A DNA stretch of 64,000 nt from Chitinophaga sp. E66 (GCA_019285755.1 CP079103.1:6223534-6287533); one strand, 5' to 3'; shown: positions 9,296 through 18,367, counted from the first letter of the stretch. The notes: generated by a model from the letters alone, not told the origin. A program made the numbers and translations.

Positions 9296-10500
9296 ATGAA
9301 CAAACGCCCTTATCTGCTCGTGGGAGCTATTGCCGTTCTCGTGGGCCTGTTATCCAGGTGCTCGGATCAAAAGCCCAGATCCGCCGATACCCGAGGCGCC
9401 GCGTATGCGGATGCCACGTCCTGTGCTTCGTGTCATAAAACGATATATGATTCCTATGCCACAACTGCGCATGCCCATTCCTCGGCCGAAGCGGAAGAAG
9501 GAACGGTGAAAGGACACTTCAGTTCCCCGCTCAATACCTTCCACTTCGCAAACGGAACGGATGTGGTCATGGAAAAGCAGGGTAAGGAACTGTTCCAGGC
9601 GGTAAAAGTCAACGGGCAAGAGAAAGCCCGCTATCCTTTCGATATCGTTATGGGGTCGGGCAGAAAGGCGCAGACATTCCTTTATTGGAGCAAAGACCAG
9701 TACTTCCAGTTACCTGTATCCTGGTTCGTGCCGGCAGATGGCTGGGCCAATAGCCCGGGCTTTCCGGCAGACCATCCCAAATTCGACCGGGTGATCCCCA
9801 GTACCTGTTTCGGTTGCCATAGCTCGGACGTAAAGGTTAGGGAGGAAGTGAAAGGGATTAATATCACGGAGAAATTCGAACGGCGCGAAATGATCGCGGG
9901 GATCGACTGCCAGCGTTGCCATGGTCCGGCGGCGGCGCATGTGCAATATCATACCGAAAACCCCGCGGATAAAGCGGCGCACTTCATCGCGCGTATGGAT
10001 ACCCTCACGCGCCAGCAACGCCTGGATGCTTGTGCGCTTTGTCATTCCGGGCTCAAGCCCATGTATAAACCCGCTTTTGCATTCAAACCCGGCGATAAGC
10101 TTGCTGATTTTATCATCCCTACGGTTCCCTTTCCCAAAAGCCGAACCAGCTGGACGTACACGGCAACCAAATGCAATTGCTGGCGGCCAGCCAGTGTTTC
10201 CTGCAAAGCCAGACCATGAACTGCTCGACCTGTCACGATCCCCACGTTTCCGAGCGCACGGATATGCAGACGTTCTCTACCCGGTGCATGACCTGTCACC
10301 AGCCGGACGGCCCGCAGTTCTGCAAGCACAGGGGCAAGCCATCAGCGGTATTGCAACAAAACTGCGTGGATTGCCATATGCCCGCACTGCCTTCCGGCGC
10401 CATCACGCTATTAGCCAACGGGGAGCAAAGTCCAACGCCTGATTCCGTGCGAACGCACCTGATTGCGGTTTATGCCGATATGGTAAAGCGGATGAAATAA
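9296..10500 (+). CDS. Multihaem c-type cytochrome lipoprotein (seven CxxCH)
   Basis: Seven haem-binding motifs occur in order: CASCH, CFGCH, CQRCH, CALCH, CSTCH, CMTCH and CVDCH. The start at 9296 gives a signal with lipobox-like 'LLSRCSD'; a GTG at 9260 would add 12 residues. About 401 residues, similar to cytochrome c554-type periplasmic proteins. One base is missing near 10135 between haems four and five. No oxidoreductase or quinol partner lies beside it, so the electron donor and acceptor cannot be named. Confidence 0.88.
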
Positions 10501-10555
10501 CAGCCGCTGTTCCTGCACGATATTTGTGCGAAGTTGGAGCAACTATACACATCAT

Positions 10556-10978
10556 ATGAAACCCAGGATATCAGTACTTACACTTTGCGTAGACGATCTT
10601 GAGCGGGCGTACACATTCTATCATCATGGCATGGGACTTCCTTCCGAAGGTATTATTGGCGCCGAGTTCGAGTATGGAGCGGTGGCATTCTTCGATTTGT
10701 CCGGAGGACTGAAGCTGGCGGTGTGGCCACGCAAAAGTCTCGCGAAAGATACCGGATTGCCGGAGCAGCCGCCCTCTTCCACTGAATTTACGATCGGGCA
10801 TAATGTAACCAGCACCGCGGAGGTGGATGCGGTAATGCAGCAGGCTGTAAGAGCGGGCGCTACGATCATCAAACCCGCCCAGGATACCTTTTGGGGCGGC
10901 TATGCGGGATACTTCCAGGATCCCGACGGGCATCTGTGGGAAATCGTTTATAACCCGGCGCTGATGCCGGAAGAATGA
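10556..10978 (+). CDS. VOC (glyoxalase-fold) family protein
   Basis: 140 residues, frame intact: 'LTLCVDDLERAYTFYHHGM', 'GAVAFFDLSGGLKLAVWP', then the second unit 'DAVMQQAVRAGATIIKPAQ' and the metal-site-type ending 'GYAGYFQDPDGHLWEIVYNP'. The final 'DPDGHLWE' carries the Glu that often ligates metal in this superfamily. ATG at 10556 is preferred over 10526 because the domain starts there. No substrate can be given. Confidence 0.87.
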   Translation: MKPRISVLTLCVDDLERAYTFYHHGMGLPSEGIIGAEFEYGAVAFFDLSGGLKLAVWPRKSLAKDTGLPEQPPSSTEFTIGHNVTSTAEVDAVMQQAVRAGATIIKPAQDTFWGGYAGYFQDPDGHLWEIVYNPALMPEE

Positions 10979-10987
10979 TATGTTAAA

Positions 10988-11020
10988 CCGCCCGTACCGG
11001 TGAGACGCGGTGACGGGCGG
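10988..11020 (-). terminator. Hairpin, possible weak terminator
   Basis: Eight-base arms (10988-10995 and 11013-11020) form a GC-rich stem between the VOC gene and the converging chitin-binding-like genes. Only three T residues follow on the minus strand, so termination is uncertain. Confidence 0.35.
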
Positions 11021-11040
11021 CCGGACATCATGCGATGTGA

Positions 11041-11325
11041 TTAAAAGCAGGGCAAGGGCTCGTCTTCAGGATCAGGCCATTCGCATACCTGTGTCTGAAA
11101 GTCGAAGTATTGCGGCCAGTAGCACTCATGGCGAACGTACTCCCAATCATATGTACAGGACCAGAATACGGCACAATAGGTGTCGTCCGGAATGTAGATC
11201 CAATATTGGCCGACCAGCGAGGCGCAGCTCCTTGTAGGATATGCCTCAGATTGTTTGTGAATGCCGAATACGAGCGCAGCGGTCACGCTCATTGCGGCGC
11301 TCCATTTCAGGATGCGTTTTTTCAT
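11041..11325 (-). CDS. Small secreted protein with peritrophin-A (CBM14)-like cysteine pattern, copy B
   Basis: 94 residues, frame intact. A signal peptide ('ILKWSAAMSVTAALVF') leads to one compact domain with six cysteines spaced C-x16-C-x5-C-x10-C-x12-C-x11-C. This fits the type-2 chitin-binding (peritrophin-A) signature, including the aromatic 'YCAVFWSC' core and the closing 'FDFQTQVCEWPDP', which resembles the arthropod 'FNxxTxxCDWP' motif. Three disulfides and a secreted location are inferred. It follows a paralogue by 43 bp and shares the same signal and spacing. The likely role is binding chitin or a related beta-glycan; binding itself is not shown. Confidence 0.8.
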   Translation of the reverse strand: MKKRILKWSAAMSVTAALVFGIHKQSEAYPTRSCASLVGQYWIYIPDDTYCAVFWSCTYDWEYVRHECYWPQYFDFQTQVCEWPDPEDEPLPCF

Positions 11326-11368
11326 GTTTACGTTTTGATTGGTAAAATAATTAGCCACAATGGTTGGC

Positions 11369-11652
11369 TTAGATGCACCAGGGATAAGTTTCGGACCATT
11401 CCGGCCAGTCGCATACCTCCAGTGCCGTGTTGAAGACGGTTCCCAGGGGCATTCATGTTGGACGGGCTGATACCAATCGTCGCATGTATAAAAAACGGCG
11501 CAATATTCCGTGTCCGGAATTGTATTCCGCTTCCCTCCGTAGGGGTCGAAGCAGCTGGTTGCAGGGTACGCCCCGGAGTACTGAATTACACCGGTGATAA
11601 GCGCTGCCGTCATTATCAGGGCTGCGCTCCATTTGAGGATGGTTTTCTTCAT
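11369..11652 (-). CDS. Small secreted protein with peritrophin-A (CBM14)-like cysteine pattern, copy A
   Basis: First of two tandem paralogues. The signal ('ILKWSAALIMTAALIT') is nearly the same as in copy B. After restoring one base near 11437 it is also 94 residues, with identical spacing C-x16-C-x5-C-x10-C-x12-C-x11-C, core 'YCAVFYTC' and ending 'VFNTALEVCDWPEW'. Outside the cysteines the two copies have diverged strongly, which argues for an old duplication kept by selection on the fold. Aromatic residues cluster as expected for a sugar-binding face. Chitin binding is inferred from the pattern only. Confidence 0.78.
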
Positions 11653-11753
11653 TTTTAGCTGATTTTGAAGTGATGAAAGAGGTATGTACATAGGTTTCCC
11701 TTTGAGCCCGGGGAAAGCTTTTTAAGTCGGTGAAGTAAAAGGAAGTGGGTTGG

Positions 11754-12831
11754 TTACATGACGAACCCGGAGATGGTAATATGGACGGCGCTGTTGAATG
11801 CGTTGGTCAGCACGTAGGCCGACTGATTAAATGCTCCTTCTTTCGCCGCTTTATAGGTAAGGCTCACGACGGTTTCCTCTCCGGGAAGGATGGGCTTTTG
11901 GGGCCAATCGGCGGCGGTACAGGTGCAGCCTACTTTCACCTCACGGATCAGGAGGGGTTGCCGGCCGGTGTTTTTGATCTTAAAGGTGGCCTTGGGTTGC
12001 TGGTTGCGCTGTACTTCACCAATATCGATGTTGGTGTCGTTGATAGCGACGTATGGATCATCGTAAGGATCATAACTGGTATCGTTCTGATATTTCAGTT
12101 CGGAACGAAGCGGTGGGTAAAGTACGGCTTCGAGCGATCCTTTGCGGCTGAGCGCACTGTCGGAGAAGCGTTCTGCCTGGATACTGTCGCCCAATCTGCC
12201 GGATAATCTGGCCAGCAGGTAATAGTTGAAGAAGTATGGTTGTTCCTGCGCAGTGAGCGCGAGCTTATCGACGATATGCTGCAGGCGTGGGCCGGTAGTG
12301 CTGTCTTTGAGTGCGTTGTATCCTTCCAGGGCGGCGGAGAGAGCGTGCGTACGAGGGTGTCGTGCCCCAGTTTCAATTTGGTTTTGCTGAAAGTGTACAG
12401 GGATTTATCGGCCGGGTTAACCAAAGCTTTGGCGGCGATATCCTTTATGGCATGAACATTACCGTTCTTAATGATGGTTAGCAATTTCTCCTGGGGTGAA
12501 AAGAGCAGGGTGATGGGATACGATTTGTCGTAGAGCCACTGATCGAGCCAAATGTTTTTGGAATCTCCAACATTCAGCCTGAAGATGACGTATTGATCCA
12601 ACACATCATGGAATGCATCGAGATTGTTGGCGGCGTCCATCAGTTTGTCGCAGGAAGGGCAGCCTTCGTAGGTGACGATGGCCATCAGGTATTTATTTTC
12701 GCCGGAGGCGTGGTCAAGTGCTTCCCGTAAGCTGCCGGATGTAACGGTCATTACTTCGGGGCCTGTGTGCAGGCGTTTAGGAACAGGCACAATGCTGCTG
12801 CCAGTCTGTGGAATAGGGACATGATTCTCAT
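11754..12831 (-). CDS. Lipoprotein with thioredoxin-like and DUF1573 domains
   Basis: About 359 residues. The ATG at 12831 gives a signal ending in lipobox 'LFLNAC'. After one missing base near 12768 comes a thioredoxin-like domain with 'YEGCPSCDKLMDAA' (CxxC) and 'SYPITLLFSP'. A middle helical stretch follows, with another missing base near 12343, then a C-terminal DUF1573 beta-sandwich ('IDIGEVQRNQQPKATFKIKN', 'VKVGCTCTAADWPQKPILPG'). DUF1573 is common in Bacteroidota envelope proteins. A role as an envelope thiol protein is likely; the partner is unknown. It is co-directional with the two small CBM14-like genes, 101 bp upstream of them. Confidence 0.8.
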
Positions 12832-13299
12832 GGTTGGTTTGGTTGGTATTTTTAAGTCGTTCGCTTTCGTATAGGGCCGTAAGTTAGAAAATGGGAGTGC
12901 GGTAATATTGCAGTCTGAATAATTTCATAAGTGCTTTTTGTCAAGTTATTACAGTGAGTGTGCAATGCTTTCTCCGATAAATACCGCAGAGAGGCGGTAA
13001 GTACTGTTACGCATTTAGACGGCGATCAGCAGTTCAATACACGATGCCAGGGGAAGTAGGTGAAGGGGAGCATGAGGGAAGGGTGATAGCCGGGAGAAGG
13101 AGTTAAGATGGAAATTAGAAGGCAGTTAGAAGCTATGGTCTCCGTATTATCTCTAGTGAGCAATAGCATAGGAATAGTATCATCCGTGGAAAACGTGGAG
13201 TTGATGTGGAGATCATGTGGTGGTGACCCGGAGGTGATCCGGAAGGGGTTGAACGTATGTAACAGGGTTATAGGAGGTGAAATGGAGGCTTCCGGACAT
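12832..13299. other. Intergenic region without a supported gene
   Basis: About 470 bp between the thioredoxin-DUF1573 gene and the terminator of the DUF6266 gene. I see no domain-like reading frame; an 82-codon plus-strand frame at 13108-13356 has atypical composition and runs through the terminator hairpin. No clear promoter for the minus-strand gene was found. Confidence 0.5.
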
Positions 13300-13335
13300 G
13301 AAAATACCTGCCGGGAGCAGGGCCTTCCGGGCAGG
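13300..13335 (-). terminator. Intrinsic terminator of the DUF6266 gene
   Basis: On the minus strand a GC-rich hairpin (13307-13335, arms beginning CCTGCC and ending GGCAGG) is followed by TATTTT. It lies about 65 bp past the DUF6266 stop. Confidence 0.55.
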
Positions 13336-13400
13336 AGTAAGAACGATATGTATTGAAATTGAACGCATTATGGTAAAAATCACTTGTTATGGCGAAGGGG

Positions 13401-14196
13401 CTATTCCCTTTGGATAATGACCACCTTATCGGCAGCGTACGGTATCCTGTCGGAGAGGCCGGTGGGGATACCGGGTAATTGCTTGTGGGGTTGGGATTTT
13501 GCAGGGACTGCTTTCAGCGGTTTGTCTTCCTGTACCGCGATGATGTCTGCCGCGCAGAGCTTTTTGTTGCAGGAGGCGCCGTCTTCCAGGTGCAGCCTTA
13601 CCTGCATCACTACGATCAGGTACCTTTTCCCGGAACTTTTACCGAGAGTTCGGCTCCTTTGAAGTCGAGTTTAGAGGATTGTTCATTGAGCTTCCGGAGG
13701 TAGTCTTTCCCGATGACCATAAAGGCAACATCCGTGCCGGTAACCTTGCGGGTGGTGAAGTCGATCCGCTTGGCGATGAGCTTTACCTCCACCGCAATGG
13801 CGCCGCCAAGGGCGTCGAGGCTATTGGAGTAGATCTGCAGCTTACCGTCGCGGGAGAGCTCCGAGCGGGAAGGGAAGAATTTGTCGACCCGCGTAGACGG
13901 GTTGAACCGGAAGCCTTTGAGGGCCGCGTGGTTGTTCCTGCCGGCTTTGAAGATGGTCTTGTTTAGCTGGTTGACGTGCGCGCCGTAGTGGGGATATCCA
14001 GTTCCTCCGCGAAGACGCTGCGGATGAAGGCTCCCTTGTTACTGGCCGCGCCGAACCATTGGGCGGAACGACGGGTGTTATCCGTCTGCCGGACGGTCTC
14101 GGGCCGGGTGCGGAGGTATACCTTGCCGCCCCGGCGGTAGGCAATCACGTTACCGAGCTTGCCTGTGAAGTTGAAAATAGAATTGAATTGGGCCAT
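13401..14196 (-). CDS. DUF6266-like protein
   Basis: About 265 residues after joining three frames (breaks near 13985 and 13625). It starts 'MAQFNSIFNFTGKLGNVIAY' and 'RRGGKVYLRTRPETV', matching the Gly-Asn-Val-x-x-Tyr/Arg-x-x-Pro opening typical of DUF6266 proteins of Bacteroidota. The rest is beta-rich with no catalytic motif. The C-terminus is polar and carries two cysteines ('ASCNKKLCAAD'). No signal peptide. Function is unknown, and it stands alone between two terminators. Confidence 0.6.
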
Positions 14197-14647
14197 AAAA
14201 AGTGATTTTTTTGTTCCTATAAATTTACGAAACAGCAGCCGGTTAAGATGCAAGCGCCTCAAAATGATGACATTTGTCAAAAAAACGGCGCCATTCCACC
14301 TGCGGTTTTATGCCAAAATTGAGTGTGGGAGTTATGGGACCGGAGGGTCATTATATTGACGATTCTGCTTTGAAGAATTATTTATAAAGGAAACTTAATA
14401 TGATCGGGGAGTCTAGCTATATTTGATTTGTAGGCTTAGTAAAGCCTCTTTCTTTCGTAGAAACGTAACTAAGTAAAAGATTTATGGCTCGTAACTGAGC
14501 CTTTTTATTGGTAGGACTTAGGAATCCGGAGTGGCGTGTAGTAACTATATACCAGCGACGTTAAGACGATTGTGGAGTTCAGGAACAGGCTATTGTTAAA
14601 CAGCGGCAACAACCAACTGAATGCCGTGAATGCGTTATTTGCAAGCT
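14197..14647. other. Intergenic region, mostly unassigned
   Basis: About 450 AT-rich bases between the DUF6266 start and the exported protein at 14648. Apart from the promoter-like box and two hairpins listed as a candidate RNA, no gene or repeat is seen. Confidence 0.5.
14418..14508 (+). ncRNA. Candidate small RNA or leader with two hairpins
   Basis: A promoter-like TATATTTG (14418-14425) is followed within 10 nt by hairpin 1 (AGGCTT-AGTA-AAGCCT, 14432-14447) and then by hairpin 2 (GGCTC-GTAACT-GAGCC, 14486-14501) with five T residues (14502-14506). The implied transcript is about 75 nt. No protein gene ends just upstream on this strand, so the terminator needs another transcript to act on. 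It may equally be a leader/attenuator of the gene at 14648. No known RNA family is recognised. Confidence 0.3.
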
Positions 14648-15290
14648 ATGGATACTAAAATTAAAGTTGTGGTGGTATTAATGATGGCGCACCTGGCGAT
14701 GTGCAATTTTTATGCTCGAAGAAGAATTGCGCCGATATCACTTATTCATTCGACGTCAATACACGTATCTTTCCAGATAAAGACAGCATACTTTTAGGTG
14801 ATACGATCTGGTTGCTGATGGATGTGCCGACAAAATTAATGAACCGTAGCCAAAGCGGAAGCAGTGCGAATATGGAAGTGGATTATTCAGGCGCCACCAA
14901 CCTTGGATTTGCGCTTGACCTGCAGAAATTTGATTCTACCACTACCTATCCCACGGGTCTTTCGGGCGCAGGGGCGTCTTTTAAAACGCACGTGGAAGTC
15001 GGAGACAGTGTGACCCCGTTTCCCTTGGCCGGAGCCGTGCGTTCCGGGTAAAGGAAGCAGGTGGACGGTTTTTGCTGAAAGTGGGGCTCATTCCTTTGGA
15101 GAAAGGCGACTTCGTACTGGGACAGGGAGATGCGAGCCATGTAGCCCGCCACGACGATTGTACCAAAGCATACTTCAGCATTACGCTGGCAGACACCGAT
15201 CAGCACATGTACTTATACGAAAAGTACAATCCCGATTTCCAATTTTCAGCGCACGAGCGTATGCGTGTTTATGTGGTCCGTGTAAAGTAA
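14648..15290 (+). CDS. Exported protein of unknown function
   Basis: About 214 residues once two one-base gaps are repaired (near 14713 and 15042). The N-terminus is a signal ('KIKVVVVLMMAHLAMC'), possibly a lipoprotein signal with the Cys in 'LAMC'. The mature part is beta-rich: 'CADITYSFDVNTRIFPDKDS', 'LLGDTIWLLMDVP', 'VGLIPLEKGDFVLGQGDAS', 'KAYFSITLADTDQHMYLYEK', with the closing 'RMRVYVVRVK'. The composition suggests an envelope or surface beta-sandwich. No family is recognised, and its neighbours give no functional clue. Confidence 0.65.
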
Positions 15291-15351
15291 AGTTCGCGGA
15301 AAGTAATAATGATGTAAGTGGCAACTGATGTGACCACCCATCAAACGACAA

Positions 15352-15390
15352 AACCCGCAAATGCCATGTTTAGCGCATTTGCGGGTTTCT
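15352..15390 (+). terminator. Strong bidirectional terminator
   Basis: A 12-bp perfect stem (15352-15363 with 15376-15387) is followed by TTTCTT on the plus strand and a short T-run on the minus strand. It separates the exported protein from the converging tRNA gene. Confidence 0.75.
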
Positions 15391-15396
15391 TAGTTG

Positions 15397-15468
15397 TAGC
15401 CCGGACAAGAATCGAACTTGTATCTAAAGTTTAGGAAACTTCTATTCTATCCATTGAACTACCGGGCC
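15397..15468 (-). tRNA. tRNA-Arg (anticodon CCU)
   Basis: The 72-nt minus-strand sequence folds as a full cloverleaf: acceptor GGCCCGG with CCGGGCT (first pair G-U), D stem GTTC/GAAT, anticodon stem GAAGT/ACTTT with loop TTCCTAA, and T arm ACAAG-TTCGATT-CTTGT. Anticodon CCT (positions 34-36) reads AGG arginine codons. The 3' CCA is not encoded. It lies between the acyl-CoA synthetase stop and a bidirectional terminator. Confidence 0.95.
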
Positions 15469-15495
15469 AGTACTGCCCATCAGGCAGCGGGAGGG

Positions 15496-15503
15496 CAAAA
15501 ATA
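15496..15503 (-). promoter_or_regulatory. Possible -7 element for the tRNA gene
   Basis: The minus strand reads TATTTTTG (TAnnTTTG consensus) 28 nt before the tRNA 5' end, in the gap after the acyl-CoA synthetase stop. No well-spaced -33 TTTG is visible, so confidence is limited. Confidence 0.4.
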
Positions 15504-15532
15504 AAGGATTTTGGCAAATTTCTTTAAAAAGA

Positions 15533-17307
15533 TCAGGCATAAAGGCGCTCGATGGAGTCGCGGTACTTTTCCTGGATGACGCGCCGCTTCAGCTTCAGCG
15601 TAGGCGTCATTTCGCCGCCGTCGATAGTCCATTCGCGGGGCATCAGCTCAAACTTCTTGATCTGCTCGATATGGTTGAAGTACTGGTTGTACTTGTTCAC
15701 CGCTTCCCGGTACAGCGCTTTTACCTTCGGGTCTTTCAACGCGTCCTCGTTGGATGGGATGTCTACATTTTGCGTTCTTGCCCAGGCCCGGAGGTTCTCG
15801 AAGTTAGGGACGATCAGCGCGCCGGTATATTTCCTGTCCGCCCCCACCACCATGATCTGTTCTATGTAGGGCGACTCTTTAAACTTGTTCTCGATAGGCT
15901 GGGCGCCACGAACTTCCCGCCGGAAGTCTTAAATAATTCCTTCTTGCGGTCGGTGATTTTCAGGTACTTCTGCAGCAGCATCACGCCGATATCTCCCGTA
16001 TGGAACCACCCGTTGTGAAAAGCCTCCGCAGTGAGGTCGGGACGTTTATAGTACCCGGACGTTACGCTGGGGCCTTTCACCAGTATCTCCCGTCATCGGC
16101 CAGCTTCACTTCCACATTGGATATCACCGGTCCTACCGTCCCGAACATGCGGTCTTTAGGGTCTTTGCCGTTAACGCTGATCACGGGGACGTTTCCGTTA
16201 ATCCGTACCCTTCGAGGACCGGGAGGCCCGCGGCGGTAAAGAGCTTCAGGAGCCTTAGCTGGCAGGCCGCGGCGCCGGTCACGATACAGCGGATCTTCCG
16301 CCGAGCGCTTCCCGCCATTTGCGGAACACCAGCCGGTTCGCCAGTGCCAGCTCCGCACGGTACCAGGGGATAATGGCTTATTGACCTCGTATTGTCCTCC
16401 TACCCGTAAAGCCCAGAAGAAAATGCTTTTCTGAAAGCCGGTAAGCGCATGTCCTTTCGCCATGATCTTCTCAAATAGCTTTTCCAGTACCCGCGGAACG
16501 GTGGTGAAGATACCGGGCTGCACGTCGCGGAGGTTGTCGGCAATAGTTTCCAGGCTTTCGGCGTAGTAGACGGATACCCCGGCCGTGAAATATACATAGG
16601 TGACCATCCGCTCAAAGATGTGGTTGAGCGGGAGGAAACTAAGGGCACGGGAGTGCTCGTCTACCGGTAAGATCGGCAGGCAGCCCACCACGTTGCTCAT
16701 GATGTTGCCATGGGTGAGCATGACGCCTTTGGGCGTGCCGGTGGTGCCGGACGTATAGATGATGGTGGCCAGCGTGCCCGGTGTAACGGAATCGCGGACC
16801 GCAGGCAGGCGTGTTTCACTTTCAGGCGTTGCGGCTGCGGGCACATCCATCCAATGGCGGACGCCCGGTATGCGGTCGAAGGAAAAGACTTCGGAGAGGG
16901 CGGTAGTTGGTCGCGGAGGACTTTCACCTTTTCATACATGTCTGCATCATCCACGAAGAGGAACCTGGCGCCGGAATCGTTGAGGATGAAAACCAGCTCG
17001 GTGGCGCTGATGGTGGGGTAGATGGGAACGAGCACGATGCCGGCTTGCTGACAGGCCAGGTCGGTAAAGATCCATTCTGGCCGGTTGGCGCTGATGATGG
17101 CTACCTTATGCTGTTGTTCCGGATCCGGCGGAGTGCCGCCCAGACCCATTTCCAGGAACCCGGCGGCAAATTGAGCCGTCAGCGCCGCCACTTCCGATGT
17201 GGCATAGTGCTTCCAGGCTCCTTCCTCCTTGGCGGCCAACATGTCCGTTTTGGGAATAGCGCTAACTGATGTGAGAGCACATCGAAAAGTCGGTTGGGGT
17301 GGTGCAT
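15533..17307 (-). CDS. Long-chain acyl-CoA synthetase (AMP-forming)
   Basis: An ANL-superfamily enzyme that activates fatty acids with ATP and CoA. About 592 residues. The P-loop motif 'IIYTSGTTGTPKGVMLTHGN' is clear, followed by 'LPLNHIFERMVTYVYF', 'GYGLTETSPVISVN' (joined frames), 'NGWFHTGDIG', 'ITDRKKELFKTSGGKFVAP' and a C-terminal lid ending 'RDSIERLYA'. Frame breaks lie near 17255, 16855, 16380-16215, 16080 and 15857. The ATG at 17307 begins 'MHHPNRLFDVLSHQL', which fits FadD15/FAA-type proteins of Bacteroidota. It follows the 2TM gene by 14 bp. Chain-length preference not predictable. Confidence 0.9.
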
Positions 17308-17321
17308 GATGGTTGTTTGGG

Positions 17322-17609
17322 TCAGAGGCCGCGTTGTTCCCTTTCCTGCTGCAGTTTCTCATATTCGCGCGTAGCGTCCCGGAAAGGGTCTTGCTCAAAC
17401 GCGAAATAGTAGTTGAAAGCAAGACCGAGGCCCCAGCCGGCCATAGGCCATACAGGCGAGGGCGTGCCGCCGGTGTCGGAAGAGGTCAGGTACCATATCA
17501 GCCAGAGAAAGCCGTTTACGATGAGGTAAGCGGTGAAATGAGTGCGGAAGGCCGCCCGGGCTTTCGCTATGCGCCAGAGGCGCTCGTCCCGTTGTTGGTT
17601 ATTGTCCAT
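17322..17609 (-). CDS. 2TM-domain membrane protein
   Basis: 95 residues, frame intact. An amphipathic start with 'AKARAAFRTHFTAYLIVNGF' and two hydrophobic helices ('LIVNGFLWLIWYL' and 'PVWPMAGWGLGLAFNYYFAF') separated by a short loop, then the charged tail 'REYEKLQQEREQRGL'. This is the layout of the 2TM (PF13239-type) family, often attached to histidine kinases but also found alone as here. Inner membrane; function unknown. Confidence 0.82.
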   Translation of the reverse strand: MDNNQQRDERLWRIAKARAAFRTHFTAYLIVNGFLWLIWYLTSSDTGGTPSPVWPMAGWGLGLAFNYYFAFEQDPFRDATREYEKLQQEREQRGL

Positions 17610-17655
17610 AAACAGAAACTTTGTGCATATTCAATTTACCGAAATTTCCCCGTAA

Positions 17656-17684
17656 AGAAAGGCCCGGCGTAAACCGGGCCTCTT
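17656..17684 (-). terminator. Terminator after the YceI gene
   Basis: Perfect 8-bp stem (17660-17667 with 17674-17681, loop of six) followed on the minus strand by TTTCTTTAC. It lies directly past the YceI stop. Confidence 0.7.
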
Positions 17685-17686
17685 TA

Positions 17687-18355
17687 TCAACGGGTAATCA
17701 GTTCAAACTGAATATTGACGACGGAATTGATCAACTTATCCTGCAACGATTTGTCGGCCCTGTAGGTCATGCCCCACTGCGTACGGTCGATGTTGAAATT
17801 GGCCGCTGCCCGCACTTTCCCCTTTTCAAAGACGATCTTGGCGGGAAAGGTGATGTTCTTGGTGGCGTTCTTCATGGTCAGGTTGCCGCGCACCATATGG
17901 GTAGCGTCTTTCAACAGTACCGACTCATCTGTTTCTGCAGGATGGTAGGGCGTCACTTCCGTCACCTCGAACTTCGCCGTGGGATATTGGCCGGCATCGA
18001 AGAAGTTGACGCCTTTCAGCTCATCTTCCAGTTGCTTTTTCATATCCGGCTGGGCATTGAGGTCAAGATTCCGGAGGCTGGCGATATTGATGGTGAAGCT
18101 GCCGCCGGTAACGGAGCTGTCCTTCACGAATAGCTCCCCGTCCTGGAACTGGAATGAGCCTTTGTGCTCGCCGGTGGGCTTGGTGCCGATCCAGATGAGC
18201 GTACAGGCGGCAGTATCCAGCCGAAGGGTATGCCCGTCCGAGGGCGTTGCCACGGCCTGTGGTTCCGATACGTTGGCCTTATCCGCCTTAGGCGCCTGCT
18301 GGCAGGCTGCGGCGGCAAGCAGTAAGAGGAGGTATATCCGTGAAGTCATCCGCAT
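17687..18355 (-). CDS. YceI-family lipid-binding lipoprotein
   Basis: 222 residues, frame intact. Lipoprotein signal 'YLLLLLAAAAC' (Cys19), a short polar linker, then a YceI-like lipocalin beta barrel: 'DTAACTLIWIGTKPTGEHKG', 'FQFQDGELFVKDSSVTGGSF', 'FFDAGQYPTAKFEVTEV', 'MVRGNLTMKNATKNITFP', and 'IDRTQWGMTYRADKS' near the end. YceI proteins bind polyprenoid or lipid-like ligands in the periplasm. It lies 12 bp downstream of PaaN, so it may be co-transcribed with it. Confidence 0.9.
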   Translation of the reverse strand: MRMTSRIYLLLLLAAAACQQAPKADKANVSEPQAVATPSDGHTLRLDTAACTLIWIGTKPTGEHKGSFQFQDGELFVKDSSVTGGSFTINIASLRNLDLNAQPDMKKQLEDELKGVNFFDAGQYPTAKFEVTEVTPYHPAETDESVLLKDATHMVRGNLTMKNATKNITFPAKIVFEKGKVRAAANFNIDRTQWGMTYRADKSLQDKLINSVVNIQFELITR

Positions 18356-18367
18356 ATGATTGATGTT

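Noticed and set aside
13108..13356. 82-codon plus-strand frame
   Set aside because: No signal, domain or gene context; it runs through the terminator hairpin of the DUF6266 gene.
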